From contig CAZBPG010000045.1 in the NCBI GenBank assembly GCA_964493695.1, forward strand, positions 1 to 27,662: DNA of 27,662 nt. The letters are read 5' to 3'. The stretch is from Bog-950 sp964493695. GTDB taxonomy: Bacteria > Bacteroidota > Bacteroidia > Chitinophagales > LD1. The notes under the pieces are model-generated. The model did no database searches. It had not been told where the DNA came from and saw only the letters and a list, made by a program, of their open reading frames with translations. Shown in pieces: positions 13,509 through 22,394 of this stretch. Each line of letters begins with the position of its first letter. Within the stretch, counting starts at the first letter, position 1. Position numbers and translations under genes: made by a program.

Positions 13509-15812
13509 ATGAAGCAACTACTGCCCGTTATATTCTGCCTTTCGCTTTTCACTTCTGTATTTGCACAAACCGAAGAACTGAGTCCTCTGGGTTTTAACCC
13601 GGCACAGTATCATGCTGCTAAAAAACATCAGCCTGCCGTTAACCCGCACCGTTATTTGATTGATAAAGGAATTACCGTAGTCAACACCAATACCCTCAGC
13701 ATTCCCTTTGTAGACGACTTTACAAAAAACAGTTTGGCTACAGTGGGTTGGAACCAAACTCACATTACCGATACCTTCTACAACGTTTACGGAACCTGTC
13801 TGGCAGTGGAGGGTATTACGCTTATACAAAAGCGGGTGATGAATAACACTTCCTGGTCTTACTCTTTCGATACTCTTGCCCAGCGGGTAGATTCGGTAGC
13901 TTATCCTTCCGATACGTTTACCTTCTTCGGTCCGGCAACTTCGGGCTGTTTTAATCAGACTCCGCAAAACATGTTTTACTGGCGCGAGTATTACACCTAT
14001 ACGTTCGACTCTGCCACCGGCCGGCCGGTAGACTCGGTATTGGTGGAAGATGAAACCAATCATCCCAGTTCCACGCTTTATTATGCACCGGTGGTTTACT
14101 TTGCGCAGGGGCAAACCGACAACCTCTGGTTCGATAACTACGCGTATGTCAACAACACCTATCCGGTTAACCCGCCTACCATTGGCGTTGCCACACTTGA
14201 CGGCCTGAACGAATACGGCTTACCTTATAACAACATCAATAACCACACCTACGGCACAGCCGATTACCTCACTTCTAAACCCATTGACCTTTCCGGTCTG
14301 GTGGATACGGATTCGCTCTATCTCAGTTTCTTTTACGAAGCACAGGGCTTAGGTGATTATCCTGATAAGGATGATTCGCTGATACTGGAGTTCAGAGATA
14401 ACAGCAGCGAATGGAGAACCGTATGGCACGATACCGGCTTTGCGAGCAGCGCATCGGTTCCGCTAAAGTTTAAAGAAGTACTGGTGCAGGTTCCCGCGCT
14501 GGTTTTTCCTTACACTTATTATTACAGCACCTTCCAGTTCCGCTTCCGCAACAAGGCATCGCTTTACGGTAACAACGACCACTGGCACCTGGATTATGTA
14601 ATACTCGATAAGAACCGCAGCGCGGTAGATACCATTATTCAGGATATTGCCTTTGTGTATCCTCTGCAAACTATCCTTAAGAACTTTACTTTAATGCCTG
14701 CCGACCAGTTTAGTTTCCCTGCTGACTTGCGCGATTCTGTTGTCGTTTCGGTGCACAACATGGACCCTAACGCCAACAACAACCCACCGGCTACCAATTT
14801 TGTAAAAGGCGCGAATGAACTGTACCCCACACCGGTGGTGGTAGCGGCAGATTTACTGCAAACATTCAACGCTGCGGAGTACAGCTACATACAGGTAAAC
14901 CCTTCTTCAGAATATGTTATTCCCAATACACCCAACTGGCCGGTTGATAGTTTGGTTATCGCTTCTAAAGTTACTATTGACCCTAACGACAGCCGTTCCG
15001 AAAACGACACGCTCACACACACGCAACACTTTGATTACACTCTGGCGTATGATGACGGCTCGGCTGAGTTAGCTTATGGGGTTACCGGTATAGGCACCAA
15101 GAAATTTGCTTATGAATTTGTTTTAAACCAACCGGATACACTTACGGCTTTTCAGGTGCAGTTTTCGCAGGTAGAAGAAAACGTAAGCGACCTTGTCTTT
15201 AATTTTAATGCATGGGATAGCCTCTCCCTCAACGATTTCCTGTTTGACGATGCCACCACCAACATCTTTTCGCTGGATAACAGAAAGCCCTACTACATTG
15301 ATTCGGTTAACGGCTTTACTACTTATAAGTTAGATACCCCGGTTATCATCTCCAACAAAATCTATTTCGGCTGGACACAAACCGATACCCGCAGATTGCA
15401 GGTAGGTTACGATTTAAACAGCACACTCGGCCGTCCGCACATGTTTGTCAATGCCAACGGCTTGTGGAAACCTTCGCTCATCAGCACTGCCGGTTCACCA
15501 ATGATACGGCTGATATTCGACAGCAACTTCTGGGGAGGAACATCGGCCATTAAAGATTTGACCGGCAACAAAAACAGCATAGCCGTTTATCCGAACCCCA
15601 CCAGCGGGCACCTTAATATCCGCAGCGAAAACATAAACGCGTTGTTTGAAGCTACCGTTACAAACATGCTTGGTGAAGTGGTGAAGAAGGAACAAAACAT
15701 CAGCGATCGGCTGAACATCAACGAGCTTCAAAATGGCATCTACTTGCTTACTCTTCGGGATACACAAAGTGGAAAATCTTTTCACAGCAGGGTTGTTAAA
15801 ACAGCTTACTGA
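13509..15812 (+). CDS. large secreted protein with T9SS type A sorting domain
   Basis: The protein is 767 aa from the ATG at 13509; a TTG four codons upstream is also in frame, but the ATG begins a textbook signal peptide (MKQLLPVIFCLSLFTSVFAQ). The body is rich in Asn, Asp, Tyr and Thr and looks all-beta, with a segment (LDLSGL...DSLYLSFFYEAQGLGDYPD, here abbreviated) typical of jelly-roll regions in large Bacteroidota surface proteins. The last roughly 85 residues (AVYPNPTSGHLNI... NGIYLLTLRDTQSGKSFHSRVVKTAY) are the T9SS type A domain. No catalytic motif is recognised. The stop overlaps the start of the DUF393 gene by one base, so the two are probably translationally coupled. Confidence 0.85.
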   Translation: MKQLLPVIFCLSLFTSVFAQTEELSPLGFNPAQYHAAKKHQPAVNPHRYLIDKGITVVNTNTLSIPFVDDFTKNSLATVGWNQTHITDTFYNVYGTCLAVEGITLIQKRVMNNTSWSYSFDTLAQRVDSVAYPSDTFTFFGPATSGCFNQTPQNMFYWREYYTYTFDSATGRPVDSVLVEDETNHPSSTLYYAPVVYFAQGQTDNLWFDNYAYVNNTYPVNPPTIGVATLDGLNEYGLPYNNINNHTYGTADYLTSKPIDLSGLVDTDSLYLSFFYEAQGLGDYPDKDDSLILEFRDNSSEWRTVWHDTGFASSASVPLKFKEVLVQVPALVFPYTYYYSTFQFRFRNKASLYGNNDHWHLDYVILDKNRSAVDTIIQDIAFVYPLQTILKNFTLMPADQFSFPADLRDSVVVSVHNMDPNANNNPPATNFVKGANELYPTPVVVAADLLQTFNAAEYSYIQVNPSSEYVIPNTPNWPVDSLVIASKVTIDPNDSRSENDTLTHTQHFDYTLAYDDGSAELAYGVTGIGTKKFAYEFVLNQPDTLTAFQVQFSQVEENVSDLVFNFNAWDSLSLNDFLFDDATTNIFSLDNRKPYYIDSVNGFTTYKLDTPVIISNKIYFGWTQTDTRRLQVGYDLNSTLGRPHMFVNANGLWKPSLISTAGSPMIRLIFDSNFWGGTSAIKDLTGNKNSIAVYPNPTSGHLNIRSENINALFEATVTNMLGEVVKKEQNISDRLNINELQNGIYLLTLRDTQSGKSFHSRVVKTAY

Positions 15813-16204
15813 TGAAAGTAATTCTGTTTGACGGGGTCTGCAATCTCTGCAACAGTTCCATCAACTGGATTATTGACCACGACAAAAAGAACCTGTTCAA
15901 ATTCGCATCCCTGCAATCAGCTTACGGCCAGCAAAAGGTAAAGGAGTTGAATCTCGAGGATGATTACATGGGGACTGTTATTCTGGAGGATGATGGTAAA
16001 TCATTCACCCATTCCGATGCCGTACTGCAAATAGCCAAACACATCGGAGGCATTTATTCGTTGGCGGTGGTTTTCTATATCGTCCCCCGTTTCATCCGCA
16101 ATTTCTTTTATAAATTGATAGCCGACAACCGGTATAAGTGGTTCGGTAAAAAAGAAAGCTGCCGTATTCCAACTCCCGAACTGAAATCAAAGTTCCTTGA
16201 GTAA
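15812..16204 (+). CDS. DCC-family thiol-disulfide oxidoreductase-like protein (DUF393)
   Basis: The protein is 130 aa, a normal family length. The defining FDGVCNLCNSSINW motif is at the N-terminus (about 6-19), with the CxxC at C10 and C13. Later come a FKFASLQSAYGQ segment and the hydrophobic IYSLAVVFYIVPRFIRNFFYKLIADNRYKWFG region typical of DUF393. The family is predicted to be thioredoxin-like, but a defined substrate is not known. It starts on the A of the preceding TGA stop (TGATG), which suggests coupling to the T9SS protein. A role in thiol chemistry of that secreted protein would be speculative. Confidence 0.9.
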   Translation: MKVILFDGVCNLCNSSINWIIDHDKKNLFKFASLQSAYGQQKVKELNLEDDYMGTVILEDDGKSFTHSDAVLQIAKHIGGIYSLAVVFYIVPRFIRNFFYKLIADNRYKWFGKKESCRIPTPELKSKFLE

Positions 16205-16240
16205 TTACACCATCACTCAAAAAGAGTTTCTGATTACACT

Positions 16241-17461
16241 CTAAAGCTTCATAATAAACGCCAGGGCGTAATACGCTGGGCGGTTATCAACAGCGGCACC
16301 GGAACCGGTGGCGGATGTAGTAAAACTATAGCTGTGTGTATGTTGGCCATCTGCCGAAGTGGTATTGGTGTTTACTGCATAACTAGAATTAGCCCAGTTA
16401 TACCAGGGAAGGGGGCCGCCTGCCTGTCCGGTTAAGTGATACCCCGGCAGGGTATGGGTATGCGAACCATCGGCACTGGTAGTTCCCGAGCCGGTGTGGT
16501 TATGCGAAGGCAGTTGAGCTACGCTCAAACTGTAAGTGTTTGCCCCACCGGTAGCACCGGGGTTGGTTCCGTTATTCGGAACCGAAACAATAAAGCGGTC
16601 GAGCAGGTTAGGCGTTCCGTTGCTGCCGTCACACAAAACCCATCCCGAAGGAATATTGGCGAGTGTACCTGACCACATCACAATCATCCCTGACGGGAGC
16701 GAAGCATTGGTTCCTGCAATTCCCTGAGGGCCTGTCGGGCCTTCCGGACCGTTTACCCCCTGTATACCCTGAGGCCCTGTAGCGCCATCATTGCCGGTAG
16801 CTCCTGCTGCCCCCTGCGGTCCGGTATCACCTTGAGGGCCGGTGGCCCCCTGTATACCCTGAAGCCCTGTGACGCCATCGTTTCCATTAAGTCCGGCAGT
16901 TCCTTGCGGACCGGTATCGCCCTGAGGGCCTGTGGCACCGGTAGCACCCTGCACACCCTGTGGTCCGGTGTCGCCTTGCGGGCCGGTAACTCCTTGCGCA
17001 CCGGTAGCTCCGTTAAATCCCTGCGGCCCTTGCGGTCCCTGCGCACCGGTTGGTCCGGCAGGTCCTGCATTGCTGTTGGCTGCATAAAGCGCATAAGGCA
17101 CACTCATAAGCTGGGTAGTACCCATATCGGTATAACTGCCGCTGTTATCTACATCCATCTCTACCTGAAGATATTTCTCTCCGTTGCCCCAGTTTATGGT
17201 GGACAGGTTTCCGTTGCTGCCGATAACAGCAGTAACCAAACCAAACTGATTAGTGGTGTCTGTTTGGGTTTCGGTAAACACCGAAGTCCCCGAAGGTGTT
17301 AAATCGTGAATGGTAAACCGGAACAGAACCGGAGTGCCGGCATTGGCAATAACACCGCTGCTGTTACGAACCACCGCCTGATAGTTCATGCCCTGAGGCG
17401 ATTGGGCAAAAAGCACCGCACAGATTAAAAGACCGAAAGCCAGAGTTGAAGTTTTCTTCAT
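16241..17461 (-). CDS. collagen-like repeat protein with phage tail-collar domain
   Basis: The protein is 406 aa from the ATG at 17461, which begins a signal peptide (MKKTSTLAFGLLICAVLFAQ); an upstream in-frame ATG at 17557 adds a stretch that is not signal-like. Residues 21-130 match the N-terminal region common in such Bacteroidota proteins (GMNYQAVVRNSSG... MSVPYALYA). About 40 perfect Gly-X-Y triplets follow (133-252), many GPQ, GDT and GAT. The C-terminal part from about 255 is a tail-collar-type domain (IPSGWVLCDGSNGTPNLLDRFIV, LPSHNH, GSHTH). Fibrous surface appendage or adhesin is the likely role. No T9SS domain is seen. It follows the TonB receptor gene with a 160-bp gap containing a heptamer array. 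Confidence 0.85.
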   Translation of the reverse strand: MKKTSTLAFGLLICAVLFAQSPQGMNYQAVVRNSSGVIANAGTPVLFRFTIHDLTPSGTSVFTETQTDTTNQFGLVTAVIGSNGNLSTINWGNGEKYLQVEMDVDNSGSYTDMGTTQLMSVPYALYAANSNAGPAGPTGAQGPQGPQGFNGATGAQGVTGPQGDTGPQGVQGATGATGPQGDTGPQGTAGLNGNDGVTGLQGIQGATGPQGDTGPQGAAGATGNDGATGPQGIQGVNGPEGPTGPQGIAGTNASLPSGMIVMWSGTLANIPSGWVLCDGSNGTPNLLDRFIVSVPNNGTNPGATGGANTYSLSVAQLPSHNHTGSGTTSADGSHTHTLPGYHLTGQAGGPLPWYNWANSSYAVNTNTTSADGQHTHSYSFTTSATGSGAAVDNRPAYYALAFIMKL

Positions 17462-17566
17462 CGCAATATTTTTTTGGACGGCTAAAATAAGGAAAGAGAA
17501 GAAGAAGTAGTGAGAAATTGCAGAGCAGAGGTTACCGATAAATGCAGTTACACTCATTGGTAATTT

Positions 17567-17608
17567 GCTTTTTGGGTTTTGGGTTTTGCATTTTGCCTTT
17601 TGGGCTTT
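17567..17608 (+). repeat. heptamer tandem array (G-rich/T-rich, 6 units)
   Basis: Six 7-bp units run GCTTTTT, GGGTTTT, GGGTTTT, GCATTTT, GCCTTTT, GGGCTTT. It lies in the gap between the TonB receptor stop and the collagen-like gene, ending 14 bp from the stop codon. Confidence 0.8.
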
Positions 17609-17621
17609 TTAACCGGAAACT

Positions 17622-20192
17622 TTAAAAGTTCACTACCAGCTTGGCATTTATTCTGCGCGAGGAGAGATAGTTAGGCACGGCATATTGCGTGTTGCTGATG
17701 TCGCGTACCCACAGGTAACTTACCGTATTCGTTATGCCGAAGATGTTGAACACTTCCAGTGAAAGCCAAATTCCTTTCAAGCCCTGATTGAACCGGTTCT
17801 TCTGTTTCGCCCAAATGGGGTTCCAGAGTTGTCCGCTGAAACCGATGTCCACCCGCTTGTAAGCCGGTAGCTTTAAAACGTCTTTGTATTTGTCTCTGCC
17901 CGGTGGGCCAAAAGGCAGACCTACGCCAAACACCATACTCAAATGCACTTTAATGAATTTGAATTTGGGGATGTAATCCTGAAAGAACATGGCAAAGTTT
18001 ACCAACTGGTCAGTGGGGCGAGGAATATAACCGGGGTAAATGGTAGCGCTGTCCACAATCCGATCAAAATTCCGCGAAGTATAGGAAAGCTGCTTGCCCG
18101 AACTGTCGTAGTAAGCGGTGTATTTATCGCCAATCAAATCTTCCTGTGTTTTCATAAAGCTCATGCTTATCCAGCTTTCAGCGCCTTCTACCAATTCACC
18201 ATTCAGGCGCAAATCCAAACCGGCCGCGTATCCCTTCGAAGCATTGCTGCCGAGGTAGCGGATAAGGATGTTGTCGTATTTGTAAGGAACCAGATCCCAC
18301 AAATACTTGTAATACACTTCGGTGGTGAAACTGAAGTTGCGTTTCCATGCTTTAAAGGCATAATTCAATCCCACAATAGCGTGCATCGATTTTTGCGACC
18401 GGAGCGAAGTGTTTACCTGTCCGTCTAAATTGCGCATCTCGCGGTAGAAAGGCGGCTGATAGTAAGTGCCCACCGCAGCGGTTAAAACAATATCAGCTTT
18501 GCTTTTGGGTTTATAGCTTATTTGTGCGCGCGGGGTAATGATGAATTCTTTGTTTACATCCCAGTAAGAAAAGCGCACACCATAGTTTAAGGTTACTAAA
18601 GCCGAGTCGCCAAACTTCCAGCTGTTTTGCACAAAGCCCGATACCCGGTTCGATTTCAATTCAAATTTAGAACGGAGGAAACCATCCATGCCTATACCGT
18701 CCTTCACCGAAAGGAAGTAAACATTTGTATCCTGATAAACCGGTGTATTGAAATCTGTAGTGAAGTTATACGGCAAGGAATGACCGGCACTGTCTAAGCG
18801 TTTCCACTCGTTCAGTTTATCTTCTATCACTTCGCGCTTGTAGTCTAAGCCCCACATCAGTTCAGTGCGGGCTTTCTTCACTTCTCTAAACCAGTTGCCG
18901 CGCGTGCCGGCATAGTAAACGTCTGTATTCAAAGTGTTGCGTGCCCAATCGTGCAAGCCGCCTACTCCGAGTGAATAAAGAATTTCACCAAAGTTATCTT
19001 TGCCTAAATCACTCTCCACCTGGCTCAGGAAATATTCTCCGAGTATGTCGTAAGCTTCTTTCTCTCTGTTCAGATAATACGAGCCGAGTAGTTTAAATTT
19101 CAGGTTGTCCTTTGGCGCATAAATGAGCGAAAGCCCGTTCATCAGGGTTTGGTATTTATCCGACTCCTGCCCATCGAAATACACGGTGAGTTTTTTTACA
19201 TCGGTAAGCAAACCGAAACTGGTTTCGCGGTTCACCGGTTTAAACACAAACTGGTTTCGCGAATAGTTACTGATGAGTTCTATTCCGAATTTTTCGTTCT
19301 TAGAAGTGTAGGTAACAAACAACTGGGCATCTAAAAAGTTAGGGCTGTATTCGCCTTTTGTTTCTAACGATTTCAATACATACTGACTCAATCGCTGGCG
19401 CACGCCTATCAGGAAAGTAAACCGCTTTGATTTGTCGCAGCCTTCCAGATGCCCGCCAAAACCCAATAGACTCGCGTAAATACTTCCGCCAAAATATTGC
19501 GGACGCTTATACGTAACATCTAGCACTGAACTCATCTTGTCGCCATACTTCGCCTGAAACCCACCGGATGTAAACTTTACATTGCCTACCAGATTTCCGT
19601 TCACAAAACTCAACCCTTCCTGCTGCCCGCTGCGAATCAAAAACGGACGATACACTTCAAAGTCGTTCACGTAAACCAGATTTTCGTCAAAGTTCCCCCC
19701 ACGAACAGAGTAGGCTGAACTCAGCTCATTTGTTTTGGAAACGCCTAAGCCCTGAAACTGAAGATTGGATTCAAAGCTTTCGTTTACCGATGCAAGGAGC
19801 TGCTGGTGTTTTATCTCTACCGTACTTGTAGTGCCATCCTTGCGCTCTCCCACTACATTCACGGTGCCTTTGGTGTTTACCTTCTCTCTTATCACCTGTG
19901 TGATGGTAACAGTTTCATTGGCTTTAACTTCCAGCACTTTCCGGTCGGGGATGGTATTCAGCGAAGAAAAAACAAGGGTTATCTTCTTGTCCGATGGAAC
20001 TTTCAACTCGAAACTTCCGGTTTTGTCAGTAGCGGTTGTAAATTTCTGGTCTTCCTCCACTACTACCGAAATGAAATCCATACCGGCACCGGTGGAATCT
20101 TTCACTACACCTTTTACTGTTCCAAAGTTCTGCGCGAAAGAGCAAAAGCTTGCAAAAAGCAGGACAGAAATGAAAAATACCTTTTTAAACAT
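17622..20192 (-). CDS. TonB-dependent outer-membrane receptor
   Basis: The protein is 856 aa from the ATG at 20192 (MFKKVFFISVLLFASFCSFA, a signal peptide); an upstream ATG adds six residues and fits less well. Residues about 22-107 form a carboxypeptidase-regulatory-like domain (GTVKGVVKDSTGAGMDFISV). A plug domain follows (LQFQGLGVSKTNELSSAYSVRGGNFDENLVYVNDFEVYRP region), and then a long beta-barrel ending in the aromatic residue F, as expected of outer-membrane barrels. The ligand is unknown. There is no SusD partner, and the upstream gene is rpe, 28 bp away on the same strand, so the two may be co-transcribed although their functions are not obviously linked. Confidence 0.9.
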   Translation of the reverse strand: MFKKVFFISVLLFASFCSFAQNFGTVKGVVKDSTGAGMDFISVVVEEDQKFTTATDKTGSFELKVPSDKKITLVFSSLNTIPDRKVLEVKANETVTITQVIREKVNTKGTVNVVGERKDGTTSTVEIKHQQLLASVNESFESNLQFQGLGVSKTNELSSAYSVRGGNFDENLVYVNDFEVYRPFLIRSGQQEGLSFVNGNLVGNVKFTSGGFQAKYGDKMSSVLDVTYKRPQYFGGSIYASLLGFGGHLEGCDKSKRFTFLIGVRQRLSQYVLKSLETKGEYSPNFLDAQLFVTYTSKNEKFGIELISNYSRNQFVFKPVNRETSFGLLTDVKKLTVYFDGQESDKYQTLMNGLSLIYAPKDNLKFKLLGSYYLNREKEAYDILGEYFLSQVESDLGKDNFGEILYSLGVGGLHDWARNTLNTDVYYAGTRGNWFREVKKARTELMWGLDYKREVIEDKLNEWKRLDSAGHSLPYNFTTDFNTPVYQDTNVYFLSVKDGIGMDGFLRSKFELKSNRVSGFVQNSWKFGDSALVTLNYGVRFSYWDVNKEFIITPRAQISYKPKSKADIVLTAAVGTYYQPPFYREMRNLDGQVNTSLRSQKSMHAIVGLNYAFKAWKRNFSFTTEVYYKYLWDLVPYKYDNILIRYLGSNASKGYAAGLDLRLNGELVEGAESWISMSFMKTQEDLIGDKYTAYYDSSGKQLSYTSRNFDRIVDSATIYPGYIPRPTDQLVNFAMFFQDYIPKFKFIKVHLSMVFGVGLPFGPPGRDKYKDVLKLPAYKRVDIGFSGQLWNPIWAKQKNRFNQGLKGIWLSLEVFNIFGITNTVSYLWVRDISNTQYAVPNYLSSRRINAKLVVNF

Positions 20193-20220
20193 CGAACAGC
20201 TAAACGCCACTTGAGTAAGA

Positions 20221-20883
20221 TTATTTTGTTGAAGCGTTCATAATCTGAAGTATAGTTGCTGCAGGGTCAGGAGTGCTGAAAACCGCATTGCCGGCAACGA
20301 GCACATCTGCACCTGCATCTATCAGTTCTTTAGCGTTGTTTAACCCAACTCCGCCATCTACTTCAATCTTTGCCTTAGAACCGGAGGCACGGATCAACTC
20401 CTTCAGCTCTTTTACTTTACCGGAACTGTATGGTATAAATTTCTGCCCGCCAAAGCCGGGGTTTACGCTCATTATCAGAACTAAATCGAGCAAGTGTATT
20501 ACTTCTTTTAAAACTGAAACCGGTGTAGAAGGATTTAAAGCCACACCGGCAGAAGCACCGATCTTCTTGATTTGATGAATAGCAGAGTCGAGATGGGTAA
20601 CCGCTTCGTAATGGAAAGTAATATTATGTGCACCGGCATCACGAAAAGCCTGGAAATATTTTTCCGGCTCAACAATCATCAGGTGCACATCGTTTACTTT
20701 CTTCGAATGTTTCGCAATGGCCTGCAATACCGGAATGCCAAAAGAAATATTTGGCACAAAAACACCATCCATTACATCAATGTGAATCCATTCTGCCCCG
20801 CTTTTGTTCAGCATTTGAACATCGCGTTCAAGATTAGCGAAGTCAGCACTCAATACCGATGGGGCCACTATTACTTTGCTCAT
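20221..20883 (-). CDS. rpe: ribulose-phosphate 3-epimerase
   Basis: The protein is 220 aa, the usual length. It interconverts ribulose 5-phosphate and xylulose 5-phosphate in the pentose phosphate pathway. The TIM-barrel metal ligands and catalytic residues are visible: H34 and D36 (HIDVMDGVFVPN), H67 (DVHLM) and D176 (EVDGGV). MSVNPGFGGQKF (138-149) is the phosphate-loop segment. The start at 20883 gives the family-typical MSKVIVAPSVLSADF. It is the first gene of a probable pair with the TonB receptor. Confidence 0.97.
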   Translation of the reverse strand: MSKVIVAPSVLSADFANLERDVQMLNKSGAEWIHIDVMDGVFVPNISFGIPVLQAIAKHSKKVNDVHLMIVEPEKYFQAFRDAGAHNITFHYEAVTHLDSAIHQIKKIGASAGVALNPSTPVSVLKEVIHLLDLVLIMSVNPGFGGQKFIPYSSGKVKELKELIRASGSKAKIEVDGGVGLNNAKELIDAGADVLVAGNAVFSTPDPAATILQIMNASTK

Positions 20884-20963
20884 GCGGGCGAATATAATAT
20901 CCCCTTTGGAATAGTGAATTTTCAGTTGTAACCACCCTGTGCCCGCAATCGTATAAACAGGAC

Positions 20964-21485
20964 ATGATTTCTTCTTTTATAAAAACAGGATTTGTTTTTG
21001 CCGTAATCTCCTTGCTTACAAGTTCCGTTTTGTGTGCTCAAACAAAGCTTCCCTTCGATTCAGTTTCAGGAAAAGTAGTTTACAAATACACTTGGGAGGT
21101 AGATAAATCGCTAAAGAAAAAAGCAATTTATGCGCTTGTTCAGGATTGGTTTTATCAGCAACCTGAACTGTTCAGCCGCACCAATATGCCGGATACAGCA
21201 AAGTCTGTTGTTCAGGATAAAAAGAGGAATGAAAATAAAGAAGCTGTGTTGCGTGAGTTTGCCAATGCCACACCTTTGCAGCATAAAGACCCAGAGTCTG
21301 ACCGGTTAAGCGGAAAAGTAATTTTGAAATACACAGGCAGCAATAACGGATGTATCCGTTTGTTTTATGTTCAATACGCCCTTGTTGTAATAGCTCAGGA
21401 AAACAAGCTGAATGTTGAAGTGTGCAACATCCGCTATAATCATTTCAATCCAAGAACTTATCTGGCGCAACCGGTGTTTAACTAG
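20964..21485 (+). CDS. secreted DUF4468-like protein
   Basis: The protein is 173 aa with a signal peptide of about 26 residues ending in VLCAQ. The segment LPFDSVSGKVVYKYTWEVDKS and the following ALVQDWF, then KVILKYTGSNNG, resemble the DUF4468 (TBP-like fold) family of Bacteroidota. I assign it by motif, without a search. The function is unknown. It is divergent from rpe and followed after 9 bp by a 57-aa ORF on the same strand. Confidence 0.65.
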   Translation: MISSFIKTGFVFAVISLLTSSVLCAQTKLPFDSVSGKVVYKYTWEVDKSLKKKAIYALVQDWFYQQPELFSRTNMPDTAKSVVQDKKRNENKEAVLREFANATPLQHKDPESDRLSGKVILKYTGSNNGCIRLFYVQYALVVIAQENKLNVEVCNIRYNHFNPRTYLAQPVFN

Positions 21486-21494
21486 AGCGGATTA

Positions 21495-21668
21495 ATGCCC
21501 TGCGATGAAGTAAATACGCTGGAATATTTAAAGGACTGTGAGGCCTGCCATACGGAATTCAGCAATTTCTATTCGTTCCTGAATGGCGATGTTGAAGAAT
21601 TGATAAACTCACTGAAGGATTTTGTGAAGATGAACAAGACTCTTACCCTTAACTCAGAACAGAATTAG
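21495..21668 (+). CDS. small cysteine-containing hypothetical protein, 57 aa
   Basis: A 57-aa reading frame (MPCDEVNTLEYLKDCEACHTEF..., then a helical, charged C-terminus) starts 9 bp after the DUF4468-like gene. The cysteines C3, C15 and C18 include DCEACHTEF, a CxxCH arrangement. I see no export signal, so cytochrome c is unlikely; a metal-binding or redox small protein is possible. It ends 6 bp before the convergent 159-aa gene. No homologue is known to me, and whether it is translated is uncertain. Confidence 0.45.
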   Translation: MPCDEVNTLEYLKDCEACHTEFSNFYSFLNGDVEELINSLKDFVKMNKTLTLNSEQN

Positions 21669-21674
21669 ATCAAA

Positions 21675-22154
21675 CTACAGAGCCAGCTCTTCAAGCCGTC
21701 TTTTGTAGTCATACTGCAAGTCCTCGTGCAATACAGGCAGTAGTTTATTTATCTTTTTTATTTGTCCTTGGTATAAATTGTAAAGCGCTGTGCTGTCCTT
21801 AATCCGGATGCCGGATTGTTTTAATTGCGTGCAGAAATAAATCAGCAAATCAATTTCGGTGGTTTTATTGCCGGAATAACGGATGTATTTATTGGTGGTG
21901 CGCAATACTTTGCGCACGCTTTTTTTCTGCAAATACAAACTATTCTCCTTAGGTATCTCGCTGAACTGGAAATCTACCTCCTGCTTCACGCTCCGGATAT
22001 AGCCTTGCTCATCGTGTGCTTCGAAAAGCAGATAGGTGAGTAGTTCTTTGTTTTCTTTTTTAAATCTTGCTAACCGGTTGCACAATTCCACCAGTTGCGC
22101 GGCAGAGCGGTGCTTCAGTTCTTCTTTTAACTCATGGACGGTGGCAGCCTTCAT
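21675..22154 (-). CDS. hypothetical protein, 159 aa
   Basis: I do not recognise this family. The protein is basic and mostly helical by appearance (LKEELKHRSAAQLVELCNRL, KKENKELLTYLLFEAHDEQGYI), with no signal peptide or membrane segment. A run RKVLRTTNKYIRYSGNKTTEIDLLIYFCTQL suggests a nucleic-acid-binding or helical-bundle protein, but that is a guess. It is the last gene of the amt-DUF3820 minus-strand run, 9 bp after DUF3820, and is likely co-transcribed. Confidence 0.7.
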   Translation of the reverse strand: MKAATVHELKEELKHRSAAQLVELCNRLARFKKENKELLTYLLFEAHDEQGYIRSVKQEVDFQFSEIPKENSLYLQKKSVRKVLRTTNKYIRYSGNKTTEIDLLIYFCTQLKQSGIRIKDSTALYNLYQGQIKKINKLLPVLHEDLQYDYKRRLEELAL

Positions 22155-22163
22155 TCTGCTAAA

Positions 22164-22394
22164 CTATTTTTTCTTCAGCGGTTCCAGCAATTCCTCCAGG
22201 CCATTCATTTTTATCTCAAACATAGTTTCGAGTAGCACGCCTAATTTTCCCTTGGGGAAACCTTTTCGTTTAAACCATTCAAGATAGGTAACCGGCAGGT
22301 TGCAAAGCAATTTCCCTTTGAATCTACCGAAGGGCATTTCCATCTTTACCAATTGCAAAAGAAGTTCAGCGTTGGGTGGTTCAGGAGTTTCCAT
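22164..22394 (-). CDS. DUF3820 family protein
   Basis: The protein is 76 aa. The DUF3820 pattern MPFGRFKGKLLCNLPVTYLEWF (residues 20-41, with the GRFKGK loop and the final YLEWF) is clear. A basic KGFPKGKLG segment follows. The function is unknown. Its start overlaps the end of amt by 14 bp, which fits translational coupling, and a 159-aa unknown follows. A link to ammonium transport is not known. Confidence 0.85.
   Translation of the reverse strand: METPEPPNAELLLQLVKMEMPFGRFKGKLLCNLPVTYLEWFKRKGFPKGKLGVLLETMFEIKMNGLEELLEPLKKK

Noticed and set aside
16241..17461. Prophage tail gene
   Set aside because: The tail-collar and collagen-like domains occur on a signal-peptide-bearing protein with no other phage genes around it.
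21495..21668. Cytochrome c reading of the CxxCH motif in the 57-aa ORF
   Set aside because: There is no signal peptide and the protein is too short and charged; the motif alone is not enough.
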